Below, piece by piece: positions 1 through 9,070 of a stretch of DNA of 64,000 nt. Source of the stretch: Erysipelothrix aquatica (GTDB lineage Bacteria > Bacillota_I > Bacilli_A > Erysipelotrichales > Erysipelotrichaceae); contig NZ_WTSY02000010.1 in NCBI RefSeq assembly GCF_009828775.2, positions 1 to 64,000 of the forward strand, read 5' to 3'. The translations under genes and the position numbers were made by a program. Positions within the stretch are counted from its first letter, which is position 1, and each line of letters begins with the position of its first letter. Under the pieces are notes generated by a model, which ran no database searches, was not told the origin of the DNA, and saw only the letters and a list, made by a program, of their open reading frames with translations.

Positions 1-92
1 TATGTATACAATATTTGAAAATTTATAAGAATATGAGAGTATGCACTGAAAATGTATATGCGATTTTCGACGACGAGGGTATCTTTCGATGA

Positions 93-98
93 TATAAT
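93..98 (+). promoter_or_regulatory. -10 box of the first gene
   Basis: TATAAT lies 18 bases before an AAGAGG ribosome site and the ATG at 117. No good -35 hexamer is seen at 16-18 bp spacing, so the call rests on the -10 box alone. Confidence 0.4.
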
Positions 99-116
99 AA
101 AACAAAGAGGTATTGT

Positions 117-1367
117 ATGAAACATGTGTTTTCACGGGAAGAAAAATCAGTTTTATGGATACAGATACTCATATCTGTAGTTTTAATCGTTATTGGGGTC
201 CTTTTTATTTATCGTGATAACCTCATGTGGTCACTTATCTATCTCGCCATCCGGATTGCGTTGATTGCATCGTTTGTGGTTTCGATTTATCAAAGTATCC
301 GAAATCGAAATGTCTTTAATGGGTTGATTGGATTAGGTGCATTGGGGCTTTTTATACTGCTGGGATTAACGGAGTATCTCTATATTGAGATTATTGCAAT
401 TATTTTTGGGATGTGGGCAATGTTTAATGCAGCAGTCCATGGACTTGAACTTTATGTAAAAATTAAGGACAACGAACCAGGGAAGTTTGGAAAGATTATT
501 GCATTTCTAATTTCATTTGGGATGGGTTTATTACTGATTTTTAGTGGTGTTGAAAACCGTTTTATTATTAATTTACAAGTTGGATCATATATTATTTTAT
601 ATGGCATAGTGGAAGGTTTCTCGGCAGTTCAAGTACTATTCCGCAATAAAATTAAGATTAGTTTTTCTTTACCTGTATTCTTTGCTGCATTAATTCCGAA
701 TTTTTTAATAAAGAGTATTAATCGTATTGAGTTGGAAAATCCAGGTAGTTTTTCTAGCGAAGTTGAACCATCAACGGGTACAATGTTATCAGTATACCTT
801 TATGCAAAAGATGAAGGACATAGCCGAATTGGACACCTTGATATAGGATATCGCGGTAGTATTTATTCATATGGGGCTCATGATAACTTTAACCGTGCAA
901 AATCAATGGCATATGGCGATGGTGTTATGATTATCGGGAGTGAAAAAGACTTTGTTCAATATGCAGTTGATACAGGTACAACAGTCTTTCGTTTCTTTAT
1001 TCATCTAACACAAGAACAAGCGAGTCAAATAGAAGCACGAATTGACACAATTTTAGAAGATGCGTTTTACTATGATTACCCTTATCAGGAAGATCCTGAA
1101 GGTGAGAACTATTTAACGCGGCTACGCCAGGCCAATCTAAAAGTAGATTTCTACAAGTTTAAGCGCGGTAAGTTCAAGACATACAATGTATTTACGACCA
1201 ATTGTGTACTTGTCGCGGATCAAATTATTGAATCGAGTGGAATGCGGCTAATACAAATAAGTGGTGTAGCAACTCCAGGTGCTTACTATGAATATCTTGA
1301 AAGCCAACTCAAGAAACCTGGTTCAGGTGTAATTCAGAAAAAAATATATACATCAAAGAGCTCGTAA
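117..1367 (+). CDS. Multispanning membrane protein with C-terminal permuted papain-like (NlpC/P60-type) domain
   Basis: 416 residues. The first ~200 form six or seven hydrophobic segments (about 12-30, 36-58, 68-86, 88-108, 126-144, 150-172, 184-200), resembling small HdeD/DUF308-type membrane modules. The rest is soluble. It contains a His in GHLDIGYRG (H240) and, much later, a Cys in TNCVLVADQI (C363). This His-before-Cys order is that of circularly permuted papain-fold enzymes such as the YiiX/YebB-like NlpC/P60 relatives. Such enzymes act on amide or thioester bonds of cell-wall or lipid substrates; the substrate here is unknown. The ATG at 117 follows AAGAGG at good spacing. The gene stands alone, with a terminator right after the stop shared with the convergent neighbour. 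The domain assignment is from motif order only; catalytic activity is inferred. Confidence 0.6.
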   Translation: MKHVFSREEKSVLWIQILISVVLIVIGVLFIYRDNLMWSLIYLAIRIALIASFVVSIYQSIRNRNVFNGLIGLGALGLFILLGLTEYLYIEIIAIIFGMWAMFNAAVHGLELYVKIKDNEPGKFGKIIAFLISFGMGLLLIFSGVENRFIINLQVGSYIILYGIVEGFSAVQVLFRNKIKISFSLPVFFAALIPNFLIKSINRIELENPGSFSSEVEPSTGTMLSVYLYAKDEGHSRIGHLDIGYRGSIYSYGAHDNFNRAKSMAYGDGVMIIGSEKDFVQYAVDTGTTVFRFFIHLTQEQASQIEARIDTILEDAFYYDYPYQEDPEGENYLTRLRQANLKVDFYKFKRGKFKTYNVFTTNCVLVADQIIESSGMRLIQISGVATPGAYYEYLESQLKKPGSGVIQKKIYTSKSS

Positions 1368-1379
1368 GAGCTTTTTTTA
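1355..1379 (+). terminator. Intrinsic terminator between convergent genes
   Basis: The stem AGCTC/GAGCT with a four-base loop is followed by seven Ts. The stop codon of the minus-strand prepilin peptidase gene (1377-1379) lies in the T run. Confidence 0.7.
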
Positions 1380-2006
1380 TTGAAAACCAAACCATATTGG
1401 TGCGTCAAAAAATAAGGTCATAATGAATCCTAAAGTGATAAATGGAACAAAGGGGATGCCATCACGCATTGAACGACGATGTAAGGCAATGAGTAATATA
1501 GAGCAACCGGTAGCACTCATTACTGCGATTACAAATGTGATGTAAAATGAAACTAAGTTTAGATAAAGTGAACAGATGAGTAGCAAAATAACATCACCAA
1601 AACCCATATACTTACTATTTTTTAATACGATTAATAATAAGGGGACAACACAGATTAAGAGGATGAAGTGGTTTGGGGATAAAGGGTTTATGGCACGCTG
1701 AAATAGTGATATCATGAAGCAAATGAGTAGATGTTGGTTCGATATACAACAGGTATAAGTATCAATTAAACTCATCAACACAAGGATAACTATAAACAAA
1801 CCGTGGGCTATCCGAACAAACCATGGAATGTCCATTTCCATCAAACGACGGAAAAGCAAGAACAGGTTGAATGCTATGAAAATAAAGACTGAAAAATGTC
1901 GTTGAACCTGTAATCGGTTGTTGATTGCGTGGATTGTATGGAATCCCTGGCACCATACTAAAAATGTCAGGAATATGCAAAAAATAGAAGTTAATACAGA
2001 TTGCAT
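1377..2006 (-). CDS. Prepilin peptidase, type IV leader peptidase family (A24), divergent
   Basis: 209 residues, highly hydrophobic. Peptidases of this family cleave the positively charged leader of type IV pilin-like proteins, including the com pseudopilins of Gram-positive competence systems, at the cytoplasmic membrane face. Both aspartates of the A24 family are visible: the first in SLIDTYTCCISN (family form D...IPN) and the second in the signature GFGDVILL. The late GIPFVPFITLGF matches the usual C-terminal PFxPF segment. The N-terminal methylase-type half has no Cys-x2-Cys zinc motif. The start at 2006 is chosen because GAGGTG sits six bases upstream; an upstream in-frame ATG at 2045 has no such site. 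No pilin or com genes are nearby, so the substrate is encoded elsewhere. ComC is the likely equivalent, but the sequence is divergent and I leave the symbol empty. Confidence 0.75.
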   Translation of the reverse strand: MQSVLTSIFCIFLTFLVWCQGFHTIHAINNRLQVQRHFSVFIFIAFNLFLLFRRLMEMDIPWFVRIAHGLFIVILVLMSLIDTYTCCISNQHLLICFMISLFQRAINPLSPNHFILLICVVPLLLIVLKNSKYMGFGDVILLLICSLYLNLVSFYITFVIAVMSATGCSILLIALHRRSMRDGIPFVPFITLGFIMTLFFDAPIWFGFQ

Positions 2007-2053
2007 TGATTTCACCTCTATCTTATAAATAGCGGGAATTGCCAATAAATCCT

Positions 2054-2080
2054 AAAAAAAGCAGAGATTATTCTCTGCTT
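2054..2080 (-). terminator. Terminator of the HMG-CoA reductase gene
   Basis: On the minus strand the perfect stem AGCAGAGA/TCTCTGCT is followed by seven Ts. The TAA stop of the gene (2068-2070) is inside the hairpin. Confidence 0.8.
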
Positions 2081-3312
2081 GCATACTTCATAACTATTTT
2101 GTTGGCTGCTTCCAGATTCATGGGTTGTGTTTGTGTCAGTTCGATCACGATTGCGTCAAGATATTCAGTCGGCGCACCGGCTTGAAGAGCGAGTGATCGT
2201 GCTTGAAGTGCCATGTGCCCTTTTTGAATGCCATCGGTCGTTAATGCATAGATGGCTGCGAAGTTTTGGGCAAGGCCGACACTCGCAATTATCATCATGA
2301 GTTCTTGAGCATTCTCAAATTTCATAATTTTGCGTGCTAATTGAGCTTTTGGATGAATACCCATCGAACCACCAACCGAACCAATTGGCATCGGTAAAGT
2401 TATAGAACCAAGGATATCACCATTTTCGGCTACAGACCATTTCGTTAAGGGTTGATATGTTCCTGAAAGTGAAGCGTAGCTGTGTACTGCAGCTTCGATT
2501 GCACGCCAATCATTGCCACTTGCCAAGACGACAGCATCAACGCCGTTCATAATACCCTTATTATGTGTTGCTGCTCGATATGGGTCTACCATCGCAAGAT
2601 CGGATGCCTGTTTAATGCGTGAGGCAATCAGATTGGAATGTTTAAGTGTACCAGGATTTAAACGGACGGAAGCATGAACAATGGACTCCGTTGTAAGGTT
2701 TGATAAAATCCCCATTAAGGCATCTGTCTCAAATTTTTCGGCTAAGTAACCTTTTACGGCTTCCAACATTGTATTTATCATGTTTGCACCCATAGCTTCT
2801 TGAGTATCTACAATTAAATAAACAATTAAGAAGTGTGTTTTATCGGGATTCATCACATACTTGGACTCTATTTTGTGAAGTCCTCCGCCCCTTTTCACAA
2901 TCGATGGGTAAGCAGTGTGGGCGATATGCTGTAATTCTGAGAAATTATTCTCAAGATAATGCATCATTTCGTGCGGGTTTTCGGGATTAGAAAATGCAAT
3001 TTGCCCCCGCATGAACCGACTTTCTACATGACTCGTTATACCGCCATTACGTTGGAATATTTTTGCGGCATTACTAGCGGCGGCAATCACTGATGGTTCT
3101 TCTGTGACCATAGCCATCACAACATCTTTTCCATTGATTAGAAATCCAGGAGCAACTCCCATTGGAAGTTCATAGGTGGTAATTGCATTTTCAATCATAT
3201 TGTCGTAAACGGATTCTGGTAAAGGCGTATCCAAGGTTACGTCGTAACGCTCGTCTTGAACAAGGACAGCTTTCCGAGCTGCAATATCTTTCTTATAAAA
3301 TTTTGTATACAT
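2068..3312 (-). CDS. mvaA: Hydroxymethylglutaryl-CoA reductase, class II (degradative-type fold)
   Basis: 414 residues. HMG-CoA reductase reduces HMG-CoA to mevalonate with NAD(P)H, the committed step of the mevalonate route to isopentenyl diphosphate used by many Gram-positive cocci and their relatives. Visible landmarks are the Glu of ENAITTYELPMGVAPG, the EAMGANMINTM segment, the Lys of THNKGIMNGVDAV, the Asp of ASGNDWRAIEAA, GGSMGIHPKA, and the catalytic His of the C-terminal flap in GHMALQARS. These correspond to the Glu-Lys-Asp-His set of class II enzymes. The start at 3312 has GAGGTG seven bases upstream; the frame is open 16 codons further but without a ribosome site. The gene is monocistronic, divergent from ldh, and ends in its own terminator. 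No other mevalonate-pathway gene is in the window. Confidence 0.95.
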   Translation of the reverse strand: MYTKFYKKDIAARKAVLVQDERYDVTLDTPLPESVYDNMIENAITTYELPMGVAPGFLINGKDVVMAMVTEEPSVIAAASNAAKIFQRNGGITSHVESRFMRGQIAFSNPENPHEMMHYLENNFSELQHIAHTAYPSIVKRGGGLHKIESKYVMNPDKTHFLIVYLIVDTQEAMGANMINTMLEAVKGYLAEKFETDALMGILSNLTTESIVHASVRLNPGTLKHSNLIASRIKQASDLAMVDPYRAATHNKGIMNGVDAVVLASGNDWRAIEAAVHSYASLSGTYQPLTKWSVAENGDILGSITLPMPIGSVGGSMGIHPKAQLARKIMKFENAQELMMIIASVGLAQNFAAIYALTTDGIQKGHMALQARSLALQAGAPTEYLDAIVIELTQTQPMNLEAANKIVMKYASRE

Positions 3313-3423
3313 GTGAATCACCTCATAGATTAAGAATAACTTATCACGATGAAAATGCAAGCAAACTCTACCGCTTCTTAACGCAGTTTTGGTATGATGA
3401 AGACAGACAAAAGGAGAGATTCT

Positions 3424-4365
3424 ATGAAAGCAAATAAAGTTTCAATAATTGGTGCAGGTTTTGTTGGTTCAACCACTGCATTTGCGTTAATGAATAGTAA
3501 TGTCGTATCCGAAATTGTGATTGTTGATATCAACAAAGATAAAGCGAAAGGTGAAGCAATGGATCTGGATCAAGGTCAAGTATTTGTTTCTCCCGTAAAG
3601 GTTGTAGCTGGTGATTATCCGGAGACAGCAGGTTCTGATATCGTAATTATCACCGCAGGTTTGGCACAAAAACCTGGGGAAACACGAATTGATCTTGTAA
3701 ATCGAAATATTGAAATCTATAAGCAGTTAATTCCAAGTATCGTTGAGTACAATCCCGATGCAATTCTCTTGGTTGTTTCGAATCCAGTTGATATTTTGGC
3801 ACAAATAACCTACCAACTTTCAGGTTTCCCAGCGAATCGCGTTATTGGTTCAGGAACAGTTCTTGATACCGCGCGTTTCCAATCAATCTTAGCAAATAAG
3901 TTTGCTGTTGATCCTCGTAATATCCACGCGAACATTATTGGTGAACATGGTGACAGTGAGATTGCTACATGGTCACTCGCGACAATTGCAGGACTTACAA
4001 TCGAGCAGTATTCACGCAATATGAACATCGAATTTAATGACGCAATGCGTGATCAAATTACACATGATGTCAAAACGGCTGCATACGAAATTATTGATCG
4101 TAAGGGATATACAAATTATGCAGTCGCACTTGCAGTAACACATATTGTGAAAGCAATCCTACGTGATGAAAAATCAATTCTAACCGTATCTACATTGCAA
4201 AGTGGTGATTACGGAATTGAAGATGTTTATATTTCAGTACCAACAGTCGTGGGTCGTCAAGGCGTTCTTAATACTGTCGAAGTTCCATACAGTACAAACG
4301 AAGTGTCAGCCCTTCGAGAATCTGCAGATATGCTTAAAGAAATTATCAACCAATCAAATCTATAA
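3424..4365 (+). CDS. ldh: L-lactate dehydrogenase
   Basis: 313 residues, normal for the family. It reduces pyruvate to L-lactate with NADH, regenerating NAD+ in fermentative metabolism in the cytosol. The Rossmann motif GAGFVGS is at 10-16. The mobile loop AQKPGETR carries the substrate-binding Arg (R88) and the Gln (Q82) that separates lactate from malate dehydrogenases. The catalytic pair is the Asp/Arg region DTARF (148-152) and His175 in GEHGDSE. The ATG at 3424 is preceded by AAGGAGAG; an earlier in-frame ATG at 3394 is rejected because it lies before this site. The gene is monocistronic and divergent from mvaA, with a terminator directly after the stop. Fructose-1,6-bisphosphate activation is common in this family but cannot be judged here. 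Confidence 0.96.
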   Translation: MKANKVSIIGAGFVGSTTAFALMNSNVVSEIVIVDINKDKAKGEAMDLDQGQVFVSPVKVVAGDYPETAGSDIVIITAGLAQKPGETRIDLVNRNIEIYKQLIPSIVEYNPDAILLVVSNPVDILAQITYQLSGFPANRVIGSGTVLDTARFQSILANKFAVDPRNIHANIIGEHGDSEIATWSLATIAGLTIEQYSRNMNIEFNDAMRDQITHDVKTAAYEIIDRKGYTNYAVALAVTHIVKAILRDEKSILTVSTLQSGDYGIEDVYISVPTVVGRQGVLNTVEVPYSTNEVSALRESADMLKEIINQSNL

Positions 4366-4373
4366 AGTATACG

Positions 4374-4402
4374 AATAGTCCGCCGTTATGGTGGGCTATT
4401 TT
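4374..4402 (+). terminator. Terminator of ldh
   Basis: The stem AATAGtCCgCC/GGtGGgCTATT with a five-base loop is followed by a short T run directly downstream of the ldh stop. Confidence 0.75.
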
Positions 4403-4541
4403 CGTAGTGAAGCACAGGTGCAAATCTTAACCAAGGGTGATGAACACGAGAAAAACAGAGCAAATTGCTTGAAAATGGAACTTTTTTCGTCTGTAAACGC
4501 ACTCATGATTGCATTTTCTACACTTTTACTACGAATTCGTG

Positions 4542-4547
4542 TATAAT
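4542..4547 (+). promoter_or_regulatory. -10 box upstream of typA
   Basis: A consensus TATAAT stands 31 bases before the typA start, downstream of the ldh terminator. No consensus -35 at correct spacing is visible. Confidence 0.45.
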
Positions 4548-4578
4548 AGACCAGTTGTAGAAAAGGAAAATGTAATAT

Positions 4579-6390
4579 ATGAAAAAAATAATAAACATAG
4601 CAGTTATTGCTCACGTTGACGCTGGTAAAAGTACACTCGTAGATGCGATGTTAAAGTCCGCAGGTGTATTTCATGAGAATCAAGTGGTCGTGGACCAAGT
4701 TATGGATAGTGATGATATCGAGCGTGAGCGTGGTATTACAATCTATTCCAAAAACTGTAGTGTCGAGTATGGCGACATTAAAATTAATATTGTGGACACT
4801 CCTGGCCATGCTGACTTCTCAAGTGAAGTTGAACGTATCATCAAAACAGTTGATACAGTTATCTTAATTGTTGATAGTGCAGAAGGACCAATGCCACAAA
4901 CACGTTTTGTTCTAAACAAAGCGCTTGAAAATGGTTTAAAGCCAATCTTATTAATTAATAAAATTGATAAACAAGACCGTCGTGTTGAAGAAGTCATTGA
5001 AGAAGTTTACGAACTCTTTATGGATCTTGATGCAACCGATGAACAACTCGAATTCCCAATTCTTTACGGAATTACGAAGAAACAAATTGTTCAAAGATCA
5101 TTAGATCAAGATGCTACAAACATCAAAGATCTCTTTGATACAATCGTTGAACACACACCACTTTATCCAGATTACGATAATGATCCACTTCAATTCCAAG
5201 TATCATCATTAGCTTATGATGAATATGTTGGACGTCTTGGAATCGGTCGTATTACTAAAGGACAAGTTAAAAAAGGACAACAAGTAGCAGTTGTTGACAA
5301 TAATGGAAATGTTAAACGTCAATCAATTTCAAAAGTCTATGTCTACGAAGGTCTAAAACGTGTGGAAACACAAGTTGCATACGCAGGGGACATCGTAATG
5401 GTTGCTGGTGTTGATGACATCTCAATTGGTAACACATTGAATAATGTGGATCACATTGATCCATTGCCACCAATTATTATCGAAGAACCAACATTGTCCA
5501 TGAACTTCATGGTTAATGCTTCACCATTCGCAGGTCGTGATGGAAAATACGTCACATCCCGAAACATTAAAGAACGTCTTGAAAAAGAACTTGAAGTTAA
5601 CGTGGGATTACGTGTTGATGATACGGGATCAGCAGATTCATTTAAAGTTTCTGGTCGTGGAGAACTTCACTTATCAATCCTTATTGAAAACATGCGTCGT
5701 GAAGGATACGAGCTTGCAATTTCAAAACCACAAGTTATTACGCAAATCATTGATGGCAAGAAACATGAGCCAATCGAAACTGTAATTATTGAAGTACCAG
5801 AAGCATATTCAGGAACAATGATCAGCCAAATTAGCCTTCGTCAAGGAGAAATGACTGACATGACTGAAGACCGCGGTATGGTTAAACAATACTGGAGAGT
5901 TCCAACACGTGGTTTAATTGGTTTCCGTGGAGACTTTATTAACTCAACGCGTGGTGAAGGTACAATGGTTCGCCAATTCTTTGGTTACGAGCCATATAAA
6001 GGTGCTATCCAACAACGTCAAAACGGTTCGATGGTTTCAACAGAACAAGGTGTCTCAATGGCATACTCAATCTTTAACCTTCAAGAACGTGGTCAATTCT
6101 TTATTGGTGCACAAACAGATGTCTATGAAGGCATGATCGTCGGAATTGCCGCACGTGATACTGACATGGATGTTAATCCAACAAAAAACAAAAAACAAAC
6201 AGCGATTCGTAGTTCAGGACGTGATGAAGCCATGAAACTTACACCACCAGTCCAACTAACACTTGAATATGCACTTGAGTTCATTCGTGATGATGAATTA
6301 GTCGAGGTCACACCTCTAAATATTCGTCTACGTAAACGTTTCCTAAAACCACACGAACGTAAAGCTGCAATCCGAAACGTACAAGAATAA
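4579..6390 (+). CDS. typA: Ribosome-associated GTPase TypA/BipA
   Basis: 603 residues, typical length. TypA/BipA is a translational GTPase related to EF-G and LepA that binds the ribosome and supports 50S assembly and growth under cold or stress. The G1 motif is AHVDAGKST near the N terminus. The switch II/G3 segment is DTPGHADF, G4 is NKIDK and the switch I region ends in RERGIT. The EF-G-like domains III and V and the BipA-specific C-terminal domain ([15 protein letters not shown], then a basic end) follow. The ATG at 4579 follows AAAAGG at slightly long spacing. tgt follows after 22 bases with its own ribosome site, so the two may be co-transcribed. G1 reads HVDAGKS rather than the HVDHGKT common in this family; this is conservative. 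Confidence 0.95.
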   Translation: MKKIINIAVIAHVDAGKSTLVDAMLKSAGVFHENQVVVDQVMDSDDIERERGITIYSKNCSVEYGDIKINIVDTPGHADFSSEVERIIKTVDTVILIVDSAEGPMPQTRFVLNKALENGLKPILLINKIDKQDRRVEEVIEEVYELFMDLDATDEQLEFPILYGITKKQIVQRSLDQDATNIKDLFDTIVEHTPLYPDYDNDPLQFQVSSLAYDEYVGRLGIGRITKGQVKKGQQVAVVDNNGNVKRQSISKVYVYEGLKRVETQVAYAGDIVMVAGVDDISIGNTLNNVDHIDPLPPIIIEEPTLSMNFMVNASPFAGRDGKYVTSRNIKERLEKELEVNVGLRVDDTGSADSFKVSGRGELHLSILIENMRREGYELAISKPQVITQIIDGKKHEPIETVIIEVPEAYSGTMISQISLRQGEMTDMTEDRGMVKQYWRVPTRGLIGFRGDFINSTRGEGTMVRQFFGYEPYKGAIQQRQNGSMVSTEQGVSMAYSIFNLQERGQFFIGAQTDVYEGMIVGIAARDTDMDVNPTKNKKQTAIRSSGRDEAMKLTPPVQLTLEYALEFIRDDELVEVTPLNIRLRKRFLKPHERKAAIRNVQE

Positions 6391-6397
6391 TTAATGA

Positions 6398-7567
<1,170 letters not shown>

Positions 7568-7573
7568 TTCAGC

Positions 7574-7606
7574 TAAGCTTTGACACAATGTGTCGAAGCT
7601 TTTTTA
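7574..7606 (+). terminator. Terminator of tgt
   Basis: The stem AAGCTTtGACACA/TGTGTCgAAGCTT with a one-base loop precedes five to six Ts. Confidence 0.85.
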
Positions 7607-7671
7607 TTGTTTAAAGAAGGGGGGGATAGTCACATAGTGAAAACGCATACATATATATTGAATCTAATGAA

Positions 7672-7677
7672 TATAAT
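7672..7677 (+). promoter_or_regulatory. -10 box of the orphan EIIC gene
   Basis: TATAAT lies 37 bases before the ATG at 7709, downstream of the tgt terminator. The -35 region is unclear. Confidence 0.4.
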
Positions 7678-7708
7678 GTTACAATGTTTATATATAGGAG
7701 GATTCACT

Positions 7709-9016
7709 ATGAATGCATTAATGACTTTTTTGGAAGCTAAAATTATGCCCTATGCGACAAGAATTAGCGGACAGCGCCACATGTCCGCAATTCGTCATGG
7801 AATTATTGCTACGCTTCCATTAACGATTGTAGGATCGTTTTTTACAATTTTGCTGAATATTCCCGTACCCGAAATTGCTGCAGTCATCGAGCCGTACAAA
7901 GCAATGCTTGATATACCTTTCCGATTTACAGTTGGAACGATGTCACTGTATTGTACCTTTACCATTGCCCAACATTTAGCAGGTACTTATCAATTAGATA
8001 AGGTTTCAACGGGATTACTTGCTGTCTTGGCGTTTCTCATTTCGACAGTTGTACCAGTCCATGTTACACAAGCTGTCGATGGTGTAATTGGATCGGGCCG
8101 CTACATTAATATAGGTGCATTGGGTTCTTCATCGTTATTCGCAGCCATTGTCACATCGATAATCACTGTCGAGATTTTCCGTTATATGAAGGCAAAAGAT
8201 TGGACAATAAAAATGCCAGATGGTGTTCCACCCGAAGTCGCAAATTCATTCATCGCGCTACTCCCAACTGCAGTGGTAATTCTATTCTTCTGGACGATTC
8301 GCTATCTCTTAGGGTTTGACATTAATGGTTTTCTCACCACAATCCTAATGCCATTGAAAGGCTTATTAACAGGAAACAGCCTCATTGGTGGATTACTCAC
8401 AGTATTCTTAATCTGTATTTTCTGGGTAATGGGAATTCATGGCCCTGCAATTTTAGGTCCTATCATTCGTCCATTCTGGGATATGTCGATTGCGGAAAAT
8501 ATGGAAGCGTTCACTAATGGCGTACCTGCATCGCAATTACCCAATATATTTACAGAACAGTTTATTCAATGGTTTGTTTGGATTGGTGGATCAGGGGCAA
8601 CGTTGGCTTTGGTCGTTCTCTTTATGTTCTCAAAATCTAAATATTTGAAGCAATTAGGAAAACTATCGATACTTCCAGGACTCTTCAATATTAACGAACC
8701 CATTATTTTTGGAGCCCCAATTGTCATGAATCCAATTCTCGCAATTCCATTCATTGTTGCGCCATTAGTTATGACGACAGTTTCATATATCTTTTTAAAA
8801 CTTAATTTGATTCCTATGATGGTTGCGAAGTTACCATTTACCGTGCTTTCACCAATTGCGGCCTGGATTAGTACTGATTGGACAATCATGGCAGCAATCT
8901 TGGTAATCATAAACTTTGTAATCTCGTTAGTCATCTACTACCCATTCTTTAAAGTGTTCGAGAAACAACAGCTAGAACGTGAGCTTGAAGCGAATGGCGA
9001 GACGCCAGAGTTATAG
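7709..9016 (+). CDS. PTS system EIIC, cellobiose/lactose (Lac) family permease
   Basis: 435 residues with about ten hydrophobic segments. EIIC of this family forms the membrane channel that takes in a beta-glucoside or disaccharide while it is phosphorylated by EIIB. The N terminus (ATRISGQRHMSAIRHGI), the segment GIHGPAILGPIIRPFWD and the NINEPIIFGAPIVMNP motif, which carries the conserved Glu, are characteristic of the CelB/LacE branch. The ATG at 7709 follows TAGGAGG; the frame is open far upstream but lacks a ribosome site. The gene is monocistronic. No cellobiose-type EIIA, EIIB, glycosidase or regulator is adjacent, so it depends on partners encoded elsewhere. The true sugar cannot be deduced. 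Confidence 0.85.
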   Translation: MNALMTFLEAKIMPYATRISGQRHMSAIRHGIIATLPLTIVGSFFTILLNIPVPEIAAVIEPYKAMLDIPFRFTVGTMSLYCTFTIAQHLAGTYQLDKVSTGLLAVLAFLISTVVPVHVTQAVDGVIGSGRYINIGALGSSSLFAAIVTSIITVEIFRYMKAKDWTIKMPDGVPPEVANSFIALLPTAVVILFFWTIRYLLGFDINGFLTTILMPLKGLLTGNSLIGGLLTVFLICIFWVMGIHGPAILGPIIRPFWDMSIAENMEAFTNGVPASQLPNIFTEQFIQWFVWIGGSGATLALVVLFMFSKSKYLKQLGKLSILPGLFNINEPIIFGAPIVMNPILAIPFIVAPLVMTTVSYIFLKLNLIPMMVAKLPFTVLSPIAAWISTDWTIMAAILVIINFVISLVIYYPFFKVFEKQQLERELEANGETPEL

Positions 9017-9045
9017 AAAAAAAACCGCAATTTGCGGTTTTTTTC
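9017..9045. terminator. Bidirectional terminator
   Basis: The stem AAAACCGCAA/TTGCGGTTTT is flanked by A and T runs and serves the EIIC gene on the plus strand and the LPXTG gene on the minus strand. Confidence 0.8.
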
Positions 9046-9070
9046 TTACTGTCCTTGTATGTATGTCGAG

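Noticed and set aside
8566..8934. Minus-strand frame of 122 codons inside the EIIC gene
   Set aside because: No ribosome site; it mirrors the hydrophobic plus-strand sequence.
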